From Epinephelus fuscoguttatus (Eukaryota; Chordata; Actinopteri; Perciformes; Serranidae): DNA of 64,000 bases. Under the pieces are notes generated by a model. The model was not told the DNA's origin and made no database searches. It saw nothing but the letters and a program-made list of their open reading frames with translations. Made by a program: the position numbers and the translations under genes. Where the stretch lies: contig NC_064755.1 in NCBI RefSeq assembly GCF_011397635.1, positions 19,947,282-20,011,281 on the forward strand, in the 5' to 3' direction. How positions within the stretch are numbered: position 1 is the first letter of the stretch; every line of letters starts with the position of its first letter. Positions 1 through 13,916 of the stretch are shown piece by piece.

Positions 1-19
1 AGTTTTGTTTGATTATTAC

Positions 20-3000
20 CTGGCACATTGTGTATGCGAATGGTCTGCTGAAAATGCTGGTAGTGTGCCACCACTTCCGAGAAGAGAGGCCCCTCCACAA
101 CTCGCACCACAGGTGGCTCTTTCTGGTTGTAGGGCTGAAAGCAGGATGTGAGAAAGTGTAATCATGAACAGAATTTGTGCTAAAAATGGGACAGGAAGGA
201 CGAGAAAAAGACAGAGGGGAGAAGCCAGAGGAGCAACCAACAGAATGTGTGACTAGATACAGTATGGCAGCTAAGCCCTTATGCTCTTGTTGTCTTTAAA
301 TCAAGGAGAGATGAAGCAGCACCCAGTCTGCCTACATTCCTGCCCTGAGCACCCCAGCATGGTACAATGACACAATACCCAAGAGAGACTCTATCAAAGC
401 CTTCTGAGAGGCAAGGAAACATCTGAGATACAACAACTGAGAGAATACCTTTGCTTTTCCATCAGGCAGGAAGAGGTAAGCTCCACTTTTGTCTTTAGAG
501 GGACGGGTGCCGTAGACCATGAACTGCATCTGAACCTTCACTTCCTGGGGATCATCCTTGCGCTTGATGCTCTGCGGATGGAAAAAAACGCCACAAAGAG
601 GAAGAGAGCACAGAATAATAAAACAGAATTAGAAAAGAGATGAAAGGATGTTTGAGTAGCAACAAGACATGCCCTGTTCACTTTGATCAAACAGCCAGGG
701 TTTATTGGGAAATCAAGCTCATGGCCTTTTTTTTTTCTCCAAAAAGATCAAAGTTAAAAAAAAAAAACAGATGAGCAAATCCTTGATTCAGATATAAAGT
801 CAACTTGTGTAAGAGCTGATAAAACACACACCTCCAGCAGGCCGGTGGTCCCAGAGAAGCCCAGGGTGAGAGACTGGCTGCTGATGTAGAACGTCTGAGG
901 GTCGGACTGCTGAGAGCGGACGGGAAGGGGATCCGCGGCTCGAGCAGTCGCACCCCGACCTGACAGCCTCAGCAGGGTGTCAGAGCGGAGCGTCATGGGC
1001 GAGTCAGGTGAGTCGTAGAGATGGAACACAGCCAGGCCCAGCGGCGGCACACGGACCATGAACGTTGCCTGGATGAAGGTGGATATAAAGACATAAAGCA
1101 TTCACACACACAAAGAATTGAACAAACACACAAAAGCCTGAGTTTTACAGTGCTGGCTTGATTTTCTTATTATTCTGTGCAGCGAGTGTTGACCATAAGC
1201 CATTCATTAAAAGTTAAAAGCATTTCGACATTAGCAACAGTGTGCTATAATTAAAATGTGATGAGAGGTGGTGTTAATGAGTCTCTTTGTGTTTCTCTGC
1301 TACATTTAAATTCACTGCTTACTGTGGGTGGAAAATGTATTTGGGCACAATAAATGAATCTACAGAGATGTGCTGAAGCAAAGGGGAAGGATTTTTTTTT
1401 TTCTTACTACTGCAGATTCAGTACGCATTATGAGCTGATTCAATGGGTGTGTTTGTTTTGTTTTGAGAACTGAAATTAAACACATCTGTTCCAGTGATTG
1501 CAGGTAGAGATCAACAAGAAAGATGAAAACTACACACCCAGAGATCTGAGGCCCTTTTTATACAAAAATCTCTGTTTTGAAGCGTTTTAATTTTATTTCT
1601 ACATCACATTACAAACATTATCTTGGCTTCTGTCAAAGTAAAATTTCTCATTTCTATCCAGACACACACAGGCTCTATCTTTTTTCCTTGCTTTCTCTCT
1701 CTGGGAGTAATTTAGGCTACTTAATTCATTAGGCAAGATGCATAATGGTACATGGAGACAGCTAAAAAAGTACTCCTCTGATTTAGCATTGCTCTCCTAT
1801 TACATTGTTTTGCTCACAATGGATACGATTGATGCAACACTACCAGAGATGCCATCCTTTTAATATAGGCGTTCTTCCTCCTTGTCAAAAAACTAATGCC
1901 TACACTTACGGATCGGATCGGGACATCCCTCGGATCGGTATCGGCCGCCGATATTAGCAAAAAACGTGCATCGGCATCGAATCGGACTGCATGGAAAAAT
2001 GCCGATCCAAGAACTCCGATCCAGTTTTTCACGCAGTCCATTCCAGTGATCCGCTCCAGCACTTACTATCAATCCACCAGGCAGACACACATGGAGGGAA
2101 GGGTGGGAAGAGTAGCGGTCAACTTAGTTAACTGACTATTTATTTTCTGCTCTGGTTTTTTTGAGAGTGATATTTTTATTTGGTTTACACTCTTACTGTT
2201 TAAGTAAAGAGCACTGATGGCATTGTTTTGAGCACAATTAGTGAAACTGGAGCCATGGATGGACTATTGCTTGTTTAAACAGTTGTACAATATTGTGTGC
2301 CTGTGCACCAGGCTGGCACTGACACTTGTTAAATGTCAACAATGTCTTGTGGTGTTAATCTTTTTTTTATTTATTAGGGGGCCAAAGCACAAGTGTGTGG
2401 AGTCTTGCTGCTATTTTAATTTCAATGTCAGACATTTTAAAGATTTCTTGTGTTGATTTATTTTCTATTTATTATGGGGCCAAAGCAGCCAAAGCAAACC
2501 AGCTATATTTTTTATTTAATGTTAATGTTCAAGTTTAAGGTTTGTTTATTTAACCCTGTTCACAATAAACAGGTCAGTTTCTCATACCAACTGTTGTGGA
2601 TCATTTTAACTAACCCGATTAAGTAGTTGTTCTTGTTAGAGTAATATTGCTTGATCAAACCTTTTCTAACATGACTGACAACAAAATAAGTGAATATGTA
2701 TAATACGCGCTTGGATCGGTATCGGTATCGGCCAAAACTGTAAGGCTGTAATATTGGTATCGGATCGGAAGTGAAAAAGCTGGATCGGGACATCCCTACC
2801 TACACTTCCCCCAGTGCAACTCAGCTGCTGACAGTTCGCACATTAAGTGTCTCTATAATCTATTTTCTATTAACTTAAAGGGGACCTATGATGCTTATGC
2901 TCAGCTTCACACCATAGATGTATAAATAGAAGTGGCTGAAGCATTGGAGGTGTTCCTATGAAAGTTGCTCAGTGGTGCATGAAGGCAAAAAAGTTCAACT

Positions 3001-6000
3001 GCTGCATATACAAAACTCAGATGATGGGCACTGCTTCCGCACTGTGTGGCCCATGGAGCAGGTGCACTACAGATTTCTGCCAGCTACTTCCAGTTTCCCT
3101 CTCCACTACCTTGAATGGAGATAAAATGATTCAATTATGTGGCTCTTCTAGACTTTCCCAATTTTATCAGACCGAATGGATCAAATAAAACAAGTTATTT
3201 TGCAAGAGTGATGCTCAAAATGCTACAATCAGTGATGTACAAACATCTCTTTTGTCTTGTAAGTCCAGGGGGAAAAGTCTTTTTGGGTACAGGACATCAC
3301 GTGACGGATATAATTACACTGTTTGGCCACTATAAAAACTGCCGTCAAAGCTAAGCATACTTCCTGGGGGCCTGGTTTGCAGCCATAGTTTGGGTATGTA
3401 CTAGACAAGTGGTTACCAACAGGTCCAGCCACAGAGTCCAGATTTCTCCTCGGTCATTAGTTCATGGTCCACACAGTTTAAAATCATTAGCGTCATACTT
3501 GTGTTTGGTGAAGTAGCTGTCCATTAGTCGATTACTCTACAGCAGAAAATGGCACGTCAAAATAAGAGCTATGCGAGAGAAATTCACTGTACTTCAAAAT
3601 AAGGTGTGTTTCTTACAAACATGCAGTCTATTCAGAATGGACCCACGACCCACTTTTGGACCACGACCCACCAGTTGGGAACCATTGTAATAGAACATGT
3701 TTACATGCTTTAATGTTCCAAAAACACTTTATATTACTCATACTGTCTATGCTGGAGCACCTGTTTTCACCCTCTGTCATAAACACTACATTTTTGTGCC
3801 CGTCTCTTTAAGACCCACCCAAAAAGCCCAGTCTGCTCTGACTGGTCAGCATCTTCAGGTCTCACTGTCTCTAGACTCTGTCACAGCAGCAAGAGATTTC
3901 ATGTAACAGAGTAGTAGGACTTTATGTTGTGAAAAATCACCAGTAAGAGCTTCTAAACAAAAATCTTCACAACCAGACATGTTCCAGCAGGAATAAGAAA
4001 AATTAACAAAAGAAATTAACAACATTAGCAACGCAGATTACAGGTTTCCCTGACGTTAGTATATAACTACATGTAGTAGTGTAGGTTACATGATGTAAAC
4101 ACTTGCAGTAGTGTGTCTGGAGCAAATGACCATATGAAGAAATCAGTCACAAGCTGGCGTTAGCTTGTCTTGAAAGCAGAAGAAAAACTGGAGACAAAGT
4201 ATTCAGAACACTCTGAAGCCTGAGGTTTTTGTTCACAGGGATTACTTTTACCTACATTTACTTTTTTATCTGAAAACTTTAGCCACATTTTATATAAACA
4301 CCCAACATTTTAACATTATATAAATGGCAGGAAATAAGTAGAGCATAATATGTCTCCTTTAAGCACATGGCTAAAACAGAGCCAGTGTAGACAATGATGG
4401 AGAGCTGTGCAGACACTGCTGCTGTGCTATGTTCCTGATATGCCAATTTGACTATGCAAAAAACCAGCCGTGTCAGATAAATTTAGTCTCTTACCTCAAA
4501 TACCTCTGCACTCATTTGACTGGCAGAGCTCCACTGAGCACTCAGCTGCACAGGGAGGGTCTGTCCATCCTCCGTAAGCACCCTCACCCTGACTGTGTTG
4601 ACCAACACGGTCACCACGTACAGACGCTCCTGCTCGATGGGGTTAAACAGAACCAGGTATCTGGTAGTGAGGAGGGAAAAAGCAATCATAAGCACAGGAT
4701 GAGCGAGGAGTGGTAGGTAGGAGGCAGCGGAGATGAAAGATTTCAGGGGATGCAGATAATACCTCGGCCCTGCTGGGTCCAGCTCGATTAAAGTGCGCTG
4801 AGGCAGAGAGTCTTGAGTAGCGCGCCTGTCATCCTACAAGATGAAGTATATGACACAGAAAACACACTGAGAAAAATGCATATTTTGTTCCTTCTGTTAT
4901 TTTTCAAACAGTTTATTATACAGTGGCGGGAGTGTCCCTCCGTGCTCCCTCTTACTGTCTCCAGGAAGGGCTCCGTCTGGTAAAAGCGATAAAACTCTTT
5001 GTTTTTCATCACCAGGAAATGAGCAGCATTGATGATTACTCTTTTCAGGCCGATGAGTGAACGCAGTAATCTAGGGAGGAGGAGGAAGAATCAATGGCTG
5101 ACTGCAGCAGTCACAGCAGATGGCTTGTTTTTTGCTTCAAAGTATTGAACGGGTGGGTATAAAATAGCCACAGAGACAGAGGATTAAAATGAAGTGGCAC
5201 AGTTTTTCTTTTTCATATAAACCCTGTTTTTTAAAAAAGAATTTAATCTACCCGATCCATATTGTCATTTCTCTCTAAACCCTCAGAACCTCACCTGGTG
5301 CCGTAGTCTGTGACAACATTCTCCTTCGCAGTGCCGGTGATGGCATCGTGATGTTGGAAGAGGCCAACAGAGCGCCTCGCGTCGACTAGCAGGGCATAAT
5401 CTGAGACTGGGTAGCGCCCTTCCATGCCCACGTGCCGAGCGTTTGCAACCGCCAGGCTGTAGAGGATCTCTGCCCCCCTGAGGGACATAGACAAAGAGTT
5501 AGCACTGAGGAGCCTCTTAGTGGCTTTGTGTAGTCAGCTCATATTAGTGGTGTCACAATGCTGGAATTTCCAACATCTATTTAATACCTTGAAAAATCCT
5601 GATATTTGATACCATTTTTCATATGGGAAAAAATGACACTGAGGGCATACTGTTTAAAAAATGTTATTAAAAAATAGATATAAGAAGGCTGTAACATGAC
5701 AACGACTTCTCTTTTCTTGATTAGCAGCAGAACAGCAGAATAATTGCAGGAAACATCAACAATAATTAACTAGTTTAAATCCATTCATTCCTTTTCTGTA
5801 ACCGCTTATCCTGTTGGGGGTCGCAGCTGACAACTGACATGGGGCGAGAAGCAGGGTACATCCATACTATCGCAAGGCAAACACATAGAGACAGACAACA
5901 ACCATTCACACTCACATTCACACCTAAGGCCAATTTAAAGTCACCAATTAACCTGTATGTCTTTGGATTGTGGGAGGAAGCTGGAGTACCTACAGAAAAC

Positions 6001-9000
6001 CCATGCTGACACAGGGAGAACATGCAGAATCCGCACGGAGGGGCTCCTCCACCCCAGAGTTCAACCCCCCCCCCACCCTAGATTTGAACCAGGAACCCTC
6101 TTGCTGTGAAGCAACGATGCTAACCACTGCACCACCATGCTGCCCATCACTTTTCTATTTTAAGACGACTTCTGATTCATGTGATGTAAACCACCTTGTT
6201 TACTTTATCCACTTCCGCAAACTGCTTGTTTCTTAATGTAACCCACATTGTTGTTTCATTTTGATTCTTCACAGTAGAGAGAAACTGGAGAGTTCAACAT
6301 TAAAGGCACATGATAAATACTTTTTATGACCATACAAACTAAATCTATGTCCCCACATCTTAATACAAAGTTCTGACATACAGTTTATATGAAAAAACAC
6401 AAGCATTTTGTGTTGCATTTTATAATATATGCCTGTTTTCTGGTGTGTCTAGAAATGTAGTATTAAAGAAAAAAACTTGTCTCTCCGTATGAGAGTGATA
6501 CCAGGTTTCAACAGGGCCGAACAATAAAGGCCAATTTCCACCAGATGCGTGTTGGTTGCGTCTGCGCTCCGGCACGGCAGCGGAGCCAATAGGATTCCAT
6601 TCTAGTCAATGTGTGTGTTTCCACCAGCTGCGGCTGGGCTGCGTTCCGGCTCCGTCTCAGCTCCGGCACTCCGGAGTCCTCCGCAACAGATACGCAGGAC
6701 TACTATTTTTGCCGGACACCATAGCACAACGCAGCAATTCAGCACAGAGCAGATCGTGCGGGTCAGGAAGTCGTGCACAGAAACACAATAAAACATCCGG
6801 TTAATTTTCAAAATAAAGTACACAGTGTTCACGGCGGATCATATTTCCCTGCACTACACCTTAAAAACTACATAATGGGCAGAGGCAGGCCTGAAGTCAA
6901 CAGGTCAGAGGTTTTCAGACGTCATTTCACCCCATGAACACCATGGACGAGGAGATATTAATCATGGCAGTGCACCGAGATGTCTTCCAGCGGAGCTGCA
7001 CCGCACTGCACAGCAAACGCAGCCGGTGGGTATTGACGGACGGCGGAGCATGCAGCGGATAACCAGCGTTGCCGTTCTGCAACAGACACGCATCCAGTGG
7101 AAATCCAGCGTAAGGATTACCTGACTGCCCGGGGCAAGTAAAATGCCACGTCAGGCTAGTAAATCTAGCAAATCACTTGTAAAAAATTAGTAAAAAAGAA
7201 TTATACACATCATTTTTTTTTAGAGCTGATGATGGGGGTGAGCCATCTCGCTTCCTTCTTATCTCTGTTGAGAGTTGCACATGTGCAGTACCAATTAGTC
7301 TTTGTTATTTGGTAAATGCCAATGAATAAAATAATTTCTATGGGAGCACGTATCAACTAACTTCAGGCAAGTAGATTATTGACCAACTTGCCCAACCAGG
7401 CAAGTGAGAAAAAAAACATTATTGTTGGACCGTGTCCTATGCTGTATTTTGATTTGGATGGTGCCTTTAATTTGTAACCAGGATCATGCAGGTACATGTC
7501 CGCACCTGAACCCAGTATGTCAGACCAATGCACACCTTGTTTGCAATGCAAAGAAGAAGAAACAAAGTGTCTATTGTTGTATTCACTCACACAAACAGCT
7601 CCAGTGTCATAAATATGCCTCAGGTTATGGGTGTCAGGTATCAGTGATGTGTGGTTAAATCCGCCTCACCTGAGATGTGACTCTATGACACGGTCCAGGC
7701 TCTTGTAAAATGGCCGAGAGGTGAAATAACCGGTCCAGTAGTGGTCCTCCCGGTCCGCATAGGCAAAGAAATCTCCACTAAGCACTGGGAAGTCTGCGGG
7801 TCTGGATCCCTGGGCCACTCCGTTCGCTTTGTATACAGCGTTGAAGTAGTCTGTGAGAGTCCCAAACTGAGCCTGGAGGATCAGCCAGACAGATGACAGA
7901 CATTGTTCAAAAGAAAATTTACTCAAACACAGCTGTACGGGGAAGAAAAGGAAGTTTCTCATTATAAACCACGCGCCTTTCATCTTACATGGCATCTTCT
8001 GAACCAAACATTGAGTCGTGACAGATTCTTTGTTCTGTCAGCAAGTTAAAATACCACTGCATGATTCATTATTACAAGAAAGGCTGTACAGAGCGATACA
8101 CCACACGCTGCAACGCACAAAAACAATAAAAAAAAAAAAGATGCAAAAGAACAAATATTTGGCAACAATGTTTGTGACAGTTGACAAATCATTTTCTCAC
8201 TTGTACGTGCATCTCTGGGTGAGAATTCATGTAGTCAAACAGCTTCTGATAGTTGATATACTGCTGATCCCATTCCAGTGCCTTGTCGTAGCGGAAGTCA
8301 TCTCCCAGGGGAACGAGAAGCACCTTGCTGCGGTACAGTTTGGACTTTTTACGGTATTGATCCAGGAGCAGCTGTGCCCTGATTGAGGAAGAGGAGAGAG
8401 AAAAAAAAATGGGGACACATTTTTTGGCATCCAAACTGCCCTGCTTTGCATCAGCCAGATTTGTCGGGAAATCGCTATAACCTTGGAAAGAGGAGGATCA
8501 AATTAACCCTGGGGGTGTTTTCCATTAGCCACATGTCCTCTGGAAAGTTCTGAAAAGACTATCTGCAGTCCGGGTCGGTCTCCCACCGTTCAGCCACCCT
8601 CTCTGGCTGTTGTCGCTGGCGCAAGTTCAAGTTTGGTTTATTTGTAAGGGACCATTAGAGATAACACAGAGAGTTTTGCAACAGCAGTGACCAATCTGCT
8701 GCGCATGTGTGTATTCTACATCCACGTAAAACAAACAAACAGTGTTGACAAGCTCAGCTTTGGTTATATAAAGGACAGACCCAAGAGCAGAACATTTTTA
8801 CAGTTTGGTGGACAAACAGGGTAATGGAAACACTGTCTGTAAATAGCAAACATAAAAACAGATGTTTTGCATTTTTGTATTGTATTTGCTGTTTCTAAAG
8901 GGCCAACATACACACCACAGCTGTAATCATTTTCGTTATGGATTAATCTGCCCATTATTTTCTCATTTAATCCATTGGTCTGTACAATGTCAGAAAATAG

Positions 9001-12000
9001 TGAACCATAGCCCAATCTGATGACCTCAAATGTCTCGTCATGTCATTACTATCACATAAAACAAAGGAAAACAGCAACTGCTTACCGTTAAGCTGTAACT
9101 ACAGAACATTTGGCATTTTTACTCAATGAATAACTTAAACGATCAATCAATTATCAAATTACAGATGCAGATACGTCCTCTGAGAATTAACTTAGCAACT
9201 AATCAGCTCTACTTTCAACTCTATTATACCCTTTTTCCACCAAAATTAGTGCACAGATGCTGGTTTTTCAAACGCAGGATAATCCGCTAAAAATAGCCAA
9301 TAGACTCCTTTCCAATGCCAGTAGATGAGTATGAGGTTTTTTTTTAACTTTGTCACATTCCACATCACAAATATGCCTCAAACAAAATTCTTTTTTTTTT
9401 AATATCTTCTCCCAGTAATGAATGCCCATTCTAACCTTTCCCACTAAAGATAAAATCAGACGTTAGTGGGGTTTTTGTCCAGTTGGAAAAGAACTCTATA
9501 CGCCAATAACTATATATCCGCAATAATTAAATTTCAGCTGATGTATCAGCCCAGCCAATGTATCGACCTAGCTCTAATAGGCATCTGAAAATCTGTCTCA
9601 CCTCTCTGCTACATTGGCTTCCACCACAGTCTTTGGCGGCACTTTCCAGGGACAGTTTATCCGACCACCTGGTAACCTCTTGAAATCGAACTGGCAGCAT
9701 ATCTTCGGGTCGGGCCCACACGTGTGTGGCACGTCATAACTGTAGAATGGCATCATGTGGCAAAACATGTCTGTGCTCGATCCCGTGTCTGTGAAAGCAG
9801 TAACGTGGAAGTCAAAACACTGGCTTGTTGTTCTGTTGCTGTTGACAGCAGCCTCAAAAGACCAGGATCGAAAACACTGATAAGTTCTGCTCTGAGTAAA
9901 GGTGGTATTTGTGATGATACACAACAGTGCTCATAAAAAAGTCAAAAGTCCTTCTGTAGAAAACAGCAAAAATTACATCCTAAAAAGAACCGAGTAGCAC
10001 AAATTGATAATATCTAACAGTGTAATATCAGAGGATTTCACCGTGAAGAACAAACGGACAGTAAATCTTCAACAGATGTCCAATTCATTAAGAAATAATA
10101 GCGAAGATAGCGCTTCTGAGGATATTACACAGTGGTAGTTCTTCTAAAACGTCCCTCTCTTTCAAAGGCCATGAGAGGTGGCATGACTCATTCTGCAATA
10201 AGCTTAACAAAGATAAGCACATGAATCAGATGACATAGTTGGCAAAGGTCCACTCACCCCAGGCCTGCCTCCACATAAACTCCAGGCTGCGGGTGGAGGC
10301 AAAGTGTTTTTTGATTGAGTAGTGGACCCTCTGGATGAGCATGCTGGTCAGGTTAGCCCTCTTCAGCAGGTAGGGCATGGTGGCACTGTGACCGAAAGGG
10401 TCTACCGCCCACCCGCTGCGGGGAGTTACACCTATGACGGTGAGCAGGGAGCAAGTAGTTCAGGTTTATGCTCAGATAAAGGAAGCAATGCATCTTTTAG
10501 AAAATCATTCTCCCCAGCAGGGAGCAGGGAAAGTGGCACAAAGTATTTTATCACCCACTGAGTGAGAGGCTACACCTGCTGCATGTGGGATGACAAGCTT
10601 AGATTCCACCATCAATCCCTGAGGGAACGAGGATCATTTTGACTTTTAAATGTAGTGAGAAGAATTGGAATGATGGCAAAAGGCCTAGAATTTCACAGAG
10701 AGAATAAGAGCATCTTTCACATTTAAGCCTCATTCGTCAAAATACACAGAGAAACACTCCAGTAAGGAATTGTTTCTGATTATGTACCTAGATTTCTCTC
10801 CAGCCATTGATGTCCTTCGATGAGCTGATCTATCATGGCAAAGTAGTGAACATTGGCTTCATCCGTCATAACCCAGCCTCCTGTGACAATCTCAAGCTGC
10901 CCTCCAAGGATCAACCTGTTGAACAGAGAGGATTAAGATAGCGAGGTGAGGATAATCTGATCCTTAAAAGAGGAGAGTCACATTAACCAGATAACAAGCT
11001 ATTTTTAAGAGCAAGCACAATCTGCCAGCAGATACTATCCACCACATTAAATACTGGAACGTAAGGCCAGCTGGCATCAAAGAAATCTCAACTAATTTTC
11101 AGTGAGGTGTTTAAATTAAAGGCAAAACTGTGTTCTTCTCTGAGCTGTGACTCACTTGCGCATTGCCTCCTGCTTGTGTACGTCTGCGGTTTCCCACCAC
11201 TTGGAGAAGAATGAAATCTCAGACCAGATGAACTTCCTGCGAGGATCCTCGGCCAGCTTTACCACCATGTTGTTTAAAATATGTTGCGTCTGGTCTGTGA
11301 AGTACTTGTCAAAAGTCTTGATCCAACCTAACAAGACAAGAGGATAAAAAAAATGAGCAACTTACACAACAGTTGGCAAACAGACTGCCCGCTACAAATT
11401 GGACTGTCTCTGAAACAACACACCCCTACCAACACCACCGCCCCCACCACCACCACCACCACCACCACCAACACCCCTTAATGTAGCTGGCTGATACAAA
11501 AGGCAAGAAGACAAGGCAGGTACGAGGCTAAATGCTGTGGGAAAAAAAAGTGCTGCAGCAGATCAAAAATAAAACTCATATTTTATTCAAGTTGAGCTGT
11601 TCCCCCTCAGAAAGCTATTTAGCAGAGTGGTTTCAAAGAAAATGACTAAAAAGCACTTTCTGTGCACTTCTTGTGTGCACCAGTGTAGAATACCAAAGTC
11701 TATAAATATCCCGTCAAATATTTATCTCGCATATGGAAGTCTAATATATTTCACAGAGATCAAAGTTCCACATCATTCTGCAGTTGAGCAGAATCATAAG
11801 TAATTAATGCAACTGAAATGGTGATAGTTAAGTGCTCGTAGTCAGCTGTGAGGGATGGGACTATTTCCTGACATCTTTTAAACACTATGTTACTTATTGT
11901 TGCAAGTGCTTACCTGCAGTTGACTAAAACCCTTAAACCCTTCTTTGCATTTAATGAAATGAGCCTATTACCATTAAACCTGCTTTCACGTGCCCTCGCT

Positions 12001-13916
12001 GTGAGCTGGCAATATGCTTTCTATTTACAAAACTCCCACAACATCTATAAATCCTCGACACTGATTGCTGCATACAAAAGACACTAAGAGAAAGAGCAGA
12101 GTTAAATCAAATGCAGCTCCAAATGAAGCCCATTCCCATTATTGATGGACAGAATTTGCAGGTCCCTGCAGCCTGTCAACATATCAATAACTGTCAAGTT
12201 AGCAAGCATGTGGCAGGCTGGTAAACAAGTTTAATGGAAATGTCAGTCCAAAATAAAATCTCAGCCAATTCAACCTATAAATAGTCGGAGCTTTCCGATG
12301 CCAATAGCTTTCTAATTCCATTGTTTGTGGCTAAGCCCTCAATCGTGTCAGCATTATGCTAATAACAATGAGAATAAATGAATCAAATTTTGAATGATTT
12401 CTGCGTCCCCATCATACCTCCCACTCAGGTAAGGCCTCACAGTAGCTCACAGTTTTAAACTGTTGTGTTAAGACATGCTTAAGGCTGCACAGACTTAAAG
12501 ACAAGCACTGAGACATTTACAACTTTCAACAAAGTTTTTCTGTGTGTGTTACGCCTTGTCAACTCACCTGGATCATTGTGAGAGTGGGGGACCACGAACA
12601 CTTGCAGCGGTTCATTGTCCCACTCATCAGCCTCATATGTAATATCAAAGCCCTGTTTCCATACACCGCCATCAGGGTTGTCAAACTTGAGGATGGAGTA
12701 CACATCCAGCATCTAAAATGAAATACAAGCTCGTCATTTGCTCACTAGACACACCCAAAAATAAGTATGCCAAAACATCTAGAATACAGCTGTTCTGGCC
12801 AATCAATTGCTTAGAATTTCATCTAGAGGGAAAAACTGTCAGCAAGCTCACCTGAACGTCTGCTTGACCGTGGCTGCCTAAAGCAGGTTGGCAATCTTGG
12901 GGCTTGACAGCGAGGAAAGTGGGACGGCCATCGAAGGGTAGGACCCAGGAACCATTGGCACTTCTGAATGGCAGATGGCCGCTGGGAGACACAGCTCCTG
13001 TGTCTGTGAGCTCCATCACAGAGTCCTTTATGTGGCTGATGATTTGGTGGTTTTCCTCCAGGAGCTGCTCCAGCTGCTCTATCCGGTTCTGCAGGACTGA
13101 GATTTGGCTCTAAAACACACACAAAAAAATCATAAATCACACAGATGTATAAAATCATAAAACATCTGTTGACCAAACCCACATTCCTCCTCTCTTTTAC
13201 AGAGAACAAACTTTGGCTTTAATTCTAAATATAAGACCATATGTAATGAAGAATCTGCTGATTCAGACGATGTAGCAAACAGCAGTATGAGATCAATCAG
13301 CACTGAAGGTATCTATACAACAAGCACATGATTGGACATGTAAATTTGAATATTTAGAATGTATTAAGCCTTATGTAACAGGATGAAACATTTTAAAATA
13401 ATGTTTTCATGTTAGTATCTTTCTTCTGGTTAGGGCTGGGCAATATATCACATCGATATAGGAATATGAGACTAGACATCATCTTAGCTTTTAGATATTG
13501 TAATATTGTGTGTTGTCTTTTCCTGGTATTAAAGGGTGATGATTATTTATCAACAATTTAAGTGTGTAAATATTTTGTAAAAGCACCACTCGTTAACCGA
13601 ACAATGTCGCAGCAATACCTGTATTGAGGTATTTTGTCAAAAATATTGAGATATTTCATTTTCTCCATATTGCCCAGCCCCGCTTTTGGTGAATCACAAC
13701 ATGCAAGAAGAAGTGCAACAAAACTAACAGCACAAAGAGGTTTTCACAGATAATATGCACCACCACAACAGCAATTATTCTTACCCGTGGAAAGTTCCCG
13801 CCATTCTGTCGCCTTGCAGGGTCATGCTGGACTCGATCCAACATCAGATACAGTGAGAACACAGCCACACAGAATATGGCCCCTCCACACACTGTCACCT
13901 GCTTCCTCAACTTCAT
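20..13916 (-). CDS. man2a2: alpha-mannosidase 2x (Golgi alpha-mannosidase II family), 3' end off the window
   Basis: Type II Golgi enzyme that trims alpha-1,3 and alpha-1,6 mannose from GlcNAcMan5GlcNAc2 during complex N-glycan maturation (family knowledge). Sixteen coding exons read on the minus strand: 13785-13916, 12852-13109, 12568-12712, 11156-11327, 10788-10915, 10258-10431, 9602-9788, 8201-8378, 7670-7872, 5295-5477, 4956-5070, 4763-4833, 4495-4660, 832-1068, 449-571, 20-134. All junctions are GT-AG and phases agree, giving about 862 codons of an expected ~1150, so roughly 290 residues lie beyond the left edge. Seen: short cytoplasmic tail MKLRKQ, a membrane anchor at about residues 7-26, then the zinc/catalytic motifs [11 protein letters not shown] (about 170-180), [10 protein letters not shown] (nucleophile Asp near 289) and [14 protein letters not shown] (near 565). 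The N-terminus and the [10 protein letters not shown] stretch match MAN2A2 better than MAN2A1. No inactivating change is seen. Confidence 0.96.
1908..2798. mobile_element. hAT-like non-autonomous DNA transposon in a man2a2 intron
   Basis: A block rich in GATCGG and ATCGGTATCGG motifs, with the motif GGATCGGGACATCCCT near both ends (in the same orientation). It is flanked on both sides by CCTACACTT (1899-1907 and 2799-2807), which reads as an 8-9 bp target-site duplication typical of hAT elements. No transposase reading frame. The right end fits the common teleost terminus; the left end looks rearranged, so the family name is tentative. Confidence 0.7.
2875..4362. mobile_element. TTAA-flanked DNA transposon, piggyBac-like, non-autonomous
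   Basis: Terminal inverted repeats TTAAAGGGGACCTATGATGC (left) and the complement of GCATAATATGTCTCCTTTAA (right) match at about 16 of 20 positions and begin with TTAA, the target used by piggyBac-type elements. About 1.49 kb, no credible transposase. An internal stretch at 3640-3690 carries a repeated 'acccacgacccac..ggaccacgaccca' motif seen in other fish repeats. Confidence 0.65.
5780..6147 (+). repeat. common teleost interspersed repeat, about 370 bp
   Basis: Begins with 'ccgcttatcctgttggggg' and runs through the landmark 'attcacactcacattcacac', 'gtctttggattgtgggagg' and 'gctaaccactgcaccaccat'. This is a high-copy interspersed family of fish genomes. A second, shorter copy in reverse orientation lies at 35846-35955. 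It lies in the man2a2 intron between exons at 5477 and 7670. Confidence 0.75.
6530..7115. mobile_element. non-autonomous DNA transposon with imperfect inverted ends
   Basis: Left end AATTTCCACCAGATGCGTGT and right end, reverse complemented, ATTTCCACTGGATGCGTGT form imperfect inverted repeats. The 585-bp interior is unusually GC-rich for this intron (runs such as gctccggcacggcagcgg) and has no coding potential. Superfamily not assigned. Confidence 0.55.
7130..7430. other. intron stretch, unclassified
   Basis: Contains a pair of related segments, 'tgcccggggcaagt' near 7128 and 'cttgcccaaccaggcaagt' near 7389, that could be the worn ends of another small repeat. No gene seen. Confidence 0.2.
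11443..11470. repeat. (ACC)n microsatellite
   Basis: About nine uninterrupted CAC/ACC units in the man2a2 intron between the exons at 11327 and 12568. Confidence 0.9.
13434..13682. mobile_element. hAT-type MITE with GGGCTGGGCAATAT ends
   Basis: Left end AGGGCTGGGCAATATATC and right end CCATATTGCCCAGCCC are inverted repeats of each other over about 14 bp. The interior is rich in degraded 'atattg/tatcg' motifs. This matches a very common teleost family. Lies in the intron just downstream of the first man2a2 coding exon. Confidence 0.75.

Noticed and set aside
7666-8007. Separate small gene at 7.7-8.0 kb
   Set aside because: It is a man2a2 exon (7670-7872) plus adjoining intron.
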